From Ailanthus altissimus (taxonomy: Eukaryota > Streptophyta > Magnoliopsida > Sapindales > Simaroubaceae), in NCBI GenBank assembly GCA_946807835.1, contig OX327690.1, positions 6,916,501 to 6,980,500 on the forward strand: a stretch of 64,000 nt of DNA. Direction: 5' to 3'. The notes under the pieces were generated by a model, which saw nothing but the letters and a program-made list of their open reading frames with translations, was not told the origin of the DNA and did no database searches. Of the stretch, positions 59,061 through 64,000 are shown piece by piece. How positions within the stretch are numbered: the stretch's first letter is position 1; each line of letters starts with the position of its first letter. A program made the position numbers and the translations under genes.

Positions 59061-59935
59061 CTCTATTTAATGTAATTGAAATTAAAATTAGAACTGAATT
59101 TGGAGTTTAATCGAATTGAGATTGAAATTTGAATTATAACATTTAACGTATTTAAAATTGAAATTATATCATATAATGTAATTATAAATGAGATTGGAAT
59201 TATAATTATATCATTTAATATAATTGTAATTGGAATTGGAATTGGAATTATAATTATAACATTTAATGCAATTATAATTATAATTATAATATTTAATGTA
59301 ATTAAAATTTAATTTAAAATAGGAATTCGAATTATAATAATTAACTTAATTGAACTTCAATTTAGAATTAAAATTATAACATTTAATAGAATTAAAATTT
59401 AAATTTAAATTAGATTTCGAATTGTAGCATTTAACGTAATTAAAATTAAAATTGGAATTGGAATTATTCATTTAATGTAACTAAAATTATAATTAGAATT
59501 AGAACATTTAATGTAATTGTAATTGAAATTAAAATTGGATTTAAAATTATAATATTTAAAGTATTTGAAATCGAAATTAAAATTGAAATTATAACAATTA
59601 AAATAATTTAAATTTAAATTAGAATTAAATTTATAACATTTAACGTAATTGAAATTTAATTAGAATTAAAATTATAAGATTTAACACAATTGAAATTAGA
59701 ATTAGAATTGAAATTATAATATTTAATGTAATTTAAATTAGAATTGAAATTATAACATTTACTATAATTGAAATTAAATTTAAATTAGATTTGAAATTAT
59801 AACATTTAACGTAATTAAAATTAAAATTATAACATTTAATAGAATTAATAAAATATTGAATGTAATTTAAATTAAATTTGAAATTATAATATTTATCGTA
59901 ACTGAAATTGAATTATAAATAATCATAGTTAATAT
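59061..59935 (-). repeat. Satellite A, inverted array
   Basis: The same core, now as AATTATAACATTTAACGTAATT with AATTGAAATT-type hexamers, that is the reverse complement of the array at 55530-58700. It is about a quarter of the length of the forward arm. Confidence 0.87.
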
Positions 59936-60121
59936 AAAGTACTTAAATGAAAAAAATTAAATATTTACAACTTTATGTAAGTAGGAACATGTATTTACAC
60001 TCATAAAATTGGAACACTTATATTAAATCACATATTTTCAGTGGTAATCGACAATGCGCTAAGAATGTAAAAGTGGGGATATGTACTCTTTTCTAAATGA
60101 AAAACAGTAAATAATAAAAAT
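59936..60121. other. Spacer between satellites A and B
   Basis: Non-repetitive; it includes AAGTAGGAACATGTA (near 59980), resembling a satellite B unit, and AAAAGTGGGGATATGTAC, the inverted partner of a segment at 58743. Confidence 0.5.
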
Positions 60122-60244
60122 ATGTAATATATACAGTGAGAACATATAATATATTAAGTGAGAACATGTAGTATATTAAGTGAGAACATTTAGTATGTTA
60201 AGTGGAAACACGTAGTACATTAAGTGGAAACATTTAGTATATTA
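60122..60244 (+). repeat. Satellite B, first part (22-bp units)
   Basis: About five units of the form TTAAGTGAGAACATTTAGTATA. The array is interrupted at 60244 by a solo LTR and resumes at 62775. Confidence 0.9.
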
Positions 60245-62774
60245 TGTCACGCCCCAGACTCAAAAGATCTGACATACGACATAACTTACACTCATTCAAT
60301 AATGTGCACTTATAATTAATATTACATAAAATTTCAAACTTAAATTCAACATAGGAATCCTCAACAAGTTTCTAATAAGTTCAACACAAAATTTCACCCA
60401 TGACTATACGTAGTGAAATATAAACTAAATACAACCACATCTAATAAAATAATATATAAGTATTTATTTAATAGGGACAAATCAAATATCTTAAACCATG
60501 TGTTCACAAATGAAACACTCAGCAACCTAGCAACTTAGAGAATCCAAAGGACAGCAGAAGCCTTGCTAAATCTGCTAAGCACACATGTACATTATTTATT
60601 TAAAATTATCATAAACTATAATGAGTATAAAATTCAGTAAGTACACTAATTTTTTATATATCAAAATACAAATACATATATATACACAATGCATATGTAT
60701 GATATGCCGTGATAAATCAAAATCATAATCTTATCAATTCACATGCCAGGTAAGCGCTTACATATTCTTTCAAAACATATAATAGGAATATCATTACTTA
60801 ACTACTAGTTAGTAGGACTTTCATATCACATATCATATGATGAGCCAAATGTCACCCGTCGATGATATACCATATGAGAGGAATAGTATAAATAAGATTT
60901 AAATTACACATATATAACGCTCATAATCGAAAGTAAGAGCCGAACCCTCACCCTAATCATCGGTGAGTCCTTTCACATGCACCAACACGTCACCACACGA
61001 ATGTGATAACTCACTTTTCCTTTAGGTACAAATAGGATCCTCCCTACATACGGAACATATAACATATACCAATCCCAAAGAAAAAGTCACACATAAAGGC
61101 TTCACAAATCACATAAGGTGCATACTAAGTAAATAGTGAGTTCAAGCATCCTTAAAACACAAAACGTATCTTATGGACATTTTTCACTTCAAAAAATTTC
61201 TTTATTAAACACATTTCATTTTAAAAGCTTATTTTCATAAAAACATGTTTGTCCACACTCAATGTCAATACTCACATTCATAAACATATGTCTTTCACAT
61301 TTCATATCAAATATACTTTGGCATAACATAAACACATTTCTAAGCACATTTATAAAATTATACATAAATAATTACCATATTTATTGTGATTTTAGTAAAA
61401 GTCTAGTATACTTACCTCTTAATACTTTCGAGTACAAGGTTTAATTCTTTTTAACCTATCAGTGGAGATTAATTCTTTCATAAGCCTCACCATTTACACA
61501 AAATACTTTAAATAGCTTACAAAATTACACATATTGTACTTATTTCATTGAATTGGTCTAATGACTTGGTTTCTCAAAACTTGTCATTCTAACCACTTAT
61601 ACTTAATAAAATTTTCTTATACATCAAATGATGTCTAATTACTCCAAAACAAGAATATATCATTCTTAACTCATACATCTTTCTTATATATGAATATCGT
61701 ATCATAATTCCTACATAATCTATTTCATAAACACCATCAAATCTAAACTATTATCCTGACAGGATCAAGATATTTACTAAACAGTATTCAATCTCCCAAT
61801 TTTATAAAATCATATACTAACTCAAAAAGTTATAAAACTACCATAGAATTACTCTTGACACATATCTCAATTCAAGATAAATGTTTCACTTCAAAACTAT
61901 TTTATTTCATAGCTTTAAAAATTTGTTAATCAAATACTACAATGAGCTGATACATTTTAGAAAATCATAATAATTTAATCAAATTGATAAAAATTCTCAA
62001 TTTTGAATATATTATATTCGACATATAAATTTATCATATTCCAAAAATTCGTAATTTTTTAAGATCATTCAGAAGATCAAAAATTATTTGTCACTATAAT
62101 ATATTGTTAACATAGGAAATTTTCAGAATTTTAGGGTCATTTTTGTAAATTTATTAAAAATTCAATTTCTAAAATTTTCAATCGATTCAAAGTCTCAAAT
62201 GATTCTAGACATGTCTAGTTTCATATTCTTAAAATTCAAAACCAGAATCAAAGTACAACAATTTATAAAATTCTCGAATCAAGAGATTATCAAGTATAAA
62301 TTCTGCAAATTCATCATAATTTATCAAGTTATCTACATAATCATCATTAATTCTCAATATATCTTACAAAATCAACATCAAGTCCTCAATTTTACATATT
62401 TTCAAAAATTAAAACTTAAAGAAATTAATTTAATTAACACCAATAAATTGAGAAAGAGTTATGATGTACCTCTTAGAGCCTAAAATTTTACCAAAAAATG
62501 AGTGAATTATGGTTTAAAATGTGTATTTTTATACTAAGAGGCTAACTTTTAGTATTTACGAATTAACCCCTAAAACTTTTAAAGTATTACAATTCGGTCC
62601 TTAAAATAAATTTAAAGTCTTGCAAATAAACGCAATACTAATAGTAGGTCTTTAATCTATACAAATAATACTAATAACAGTACATAAATTAAGTATCATC
62701 CACATACAAATAAAATATGAATATTATATATATAAGTACTTATTCTTATTGGTTGTGGATAAGTGGTTATTACA
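60245..62774 (-). mobile_element. Solo LTR of the Tekay-like family, inside satellite B
   Basis: 2530 bp, reading on the minus strand from TGTAATAACC to GGGGCGTGACA, with perfect TATTA duplications at 60240-60244 and 62775-62779. It is closely similar to the LTR of the young element, including the palindrome GTAAGCGCTTAC at 60750-60761, but with many substitutions and small deletions. No internal sequence is present, so an LTR-LTR recombination product. Confidence 0.9.
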
Positions 62775-63771
62775 TATTAAGTGAAAACATCTAATATATT
62801 AAGTGGGAACACGTAGTAGATTAAGTGGGAACACATAGTATATTAAGTGGGAACACATAGTATATTAAGTATGAATATTTAGCATGTTAAGTGAGAACAC
62901 GTAATATGTTAAGTGAGAACATATAGTATGTTAAGTAGAACATGTAGTATATTAAGTGAGAACATTTAGTATATTAAGTGAAAACATTTAGTATATTAAG
63001 TGAGAACACGCAGTATATTAAGTGAGAACATTTAGTATATTAAGTGGGAACATTTAGTATATTAAATAGGAACATTTAGAATATTAAGTGAAAACATTTA
63101 GTACATTAACTGAAAACACGTAATATGTTAAGTAAGAACATATAGTATGTTAAGTGGAATACGTAGTATATTAAGTGGGAACATTTAGTATATTAAGTAG
63201 GAATATTTAGTATGTTAAGTGAGAATACATAATATGTTAAATGGGAACATATAATATGTTAAGTGAGAACATGTAGTATATTAAGTGAGAATATTTAGTA
63301 TGTTAAGTAGGAACAAGTAGTATATTAAATAGGAACACGTAGTATATTAAGTGGAAACATTTAGTATGTTAAGTGAAAACACGTAGTATATTAAGTGGGA
63401 ATATTTAGTATATTAAGTGGGATCATATAGTATATTAAGTGGGAACATGTAGTATTTTAAGTGAAAACGCGTAATATATTAAGTGAGAATATTTAATATA
63501 TTGAGTGAGAATATTTAGTATATTAAATGAGAACACGTAGTATATTAAGTGAGAACACGTAGTATATTAAGTGTGAACATTTAATATGTTAAGTGGGAAC
63601 ACGTAGTTTATTAAGTGGAACACGTAATATATTAAGTGAAAATATTTAGTATGTTAAATGAGAACAAGTAGTATGTTAAGTAAGAACACGTAGTATATGA
63701 AGTGAGAACACATAATATATTAAGTGAGAACATTTAGTGTATTAAATGGGAACATGTAGTATATTAAGTGA
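62775..63771 (+). repeat. Satellite B, main forward array (22-bp units)
   Basis: Roughly 45 units of 22 bp with consensus near GTATATTAAGTGGGAACACGTA. Variation is mainly in GAGAAC/GGGAAC/GAAAAC, and in CATTTA/CACGTA/CATATA. Units that carry ACGTA and units that carry ATTTA alternate irregularly. Confidence 0.92.
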
Positions 63772-63779
63772 GAAATTTC

Positions 63780-64000
63780 TTCATATATTACGTGTTCCCA
63801 CTTAACATACTACACGTTCTCACTTAACATATTAAATATTCTTGCTTAACATACTAAATGTTCTTACTTAACATATTACGTATTCCCACTTAATATACTA
63901 CTTGTTCACACTTAACATACTAAATGTTCCTACTTAATATACTACATGTTCCCACTTAACATACTAAATATTCCCATTTAATATACTACGTGTTTTCACT
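63780..64000 (-). repeat. Satellite B, inverted array running off the window
   Basis: After the perfect palindrome AGAAATTTCT (63771-63780) the units appear as the reverse complement, for example CACTTAACATACTACACGTT. About ten units are visible before the window ends. Confidence 0.92.

Noticed and set aside
62775..64000. A CRISPR-like array
   Set aside because: There are no unique spacers; units are contiguous 22-bp satellite monomers in a plant genome context.

Overview
This window is repeat-dominated, AT-rich nuclear DNA of a flowering plant, most likely a eudicot. Support comes from plant-type LTR retrotransposons (Athila/Tat-like elements with tRNA-Asp primer sites, Tekay/chromovirus-like elements with iMet primer sites and LTRs near 2.7 kb), a copia fragment, a plant LINE, two MULE transposases with SWIM domains, a LOG cytokinin-activating gene and a class III peroxidase pseudogene. 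I cannot name the species. No prokaryotic or organellar gene blocks were seen.

Layout: 1-12194 is an old Athila-like Ty3 element on the minus strand whose 3' LTR runs off the left edge. Between its integrase and its polypurine tract lies a LOG pseudogene, itself split by a 2.8 kb solo LTR. 12195-24300 is a decayed MULE with its transposase on the minus strand and a convergent Ulp1-like protease ORF. A gag-protease-only Athila-like element (14116-21162) has landed in the transposase SWIM motif. 24497-26699 is a peroxidase pseudogene. 27239-27989 is a copia 5' end fused to a truncated Tekay-like element (to 30860), followed by a dead LINE (to about 35870). 37000-37650 is a minisatellite. 37900-49600 is a second MULE, interrupted at 39429-48722 by a very young non-autonomous Tekay-like element. 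49890-50130 is a probable GRF zinc-finger fragment. 50140-55530 shows no recognised gene. 55530-64000 holds two satellite systems, each switching orientation, the second interrupted by another solo LTR.

The central observation is the element at 39429-48722. Its two 2725-bp LTRs look identical and it has a perfect GATAT target duplication, a primer site and a polypurine tract, but no gag or pol. In their place it carries, in antisense, an intact intronless LOG gene with its own TATA box and poly(A) signal, and an intact 397-codon ORF of unknown function that also has a canonical TATA box. A related but inactivated intronless LOG sits inside the Athila-like element at the left. So LOG sequence is associated with two unrelated retrotransposons in one window, one of them apparently very recently mobile.

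Apart from these two antisense genes, I see no gene likely to be functional. Everything else is transposon coding sequence in decay, pseudogene, LTR, or tandem repeat. Statements on LTR identity, family membership and motifs come from reading the sequence by eye, not from alignment software.
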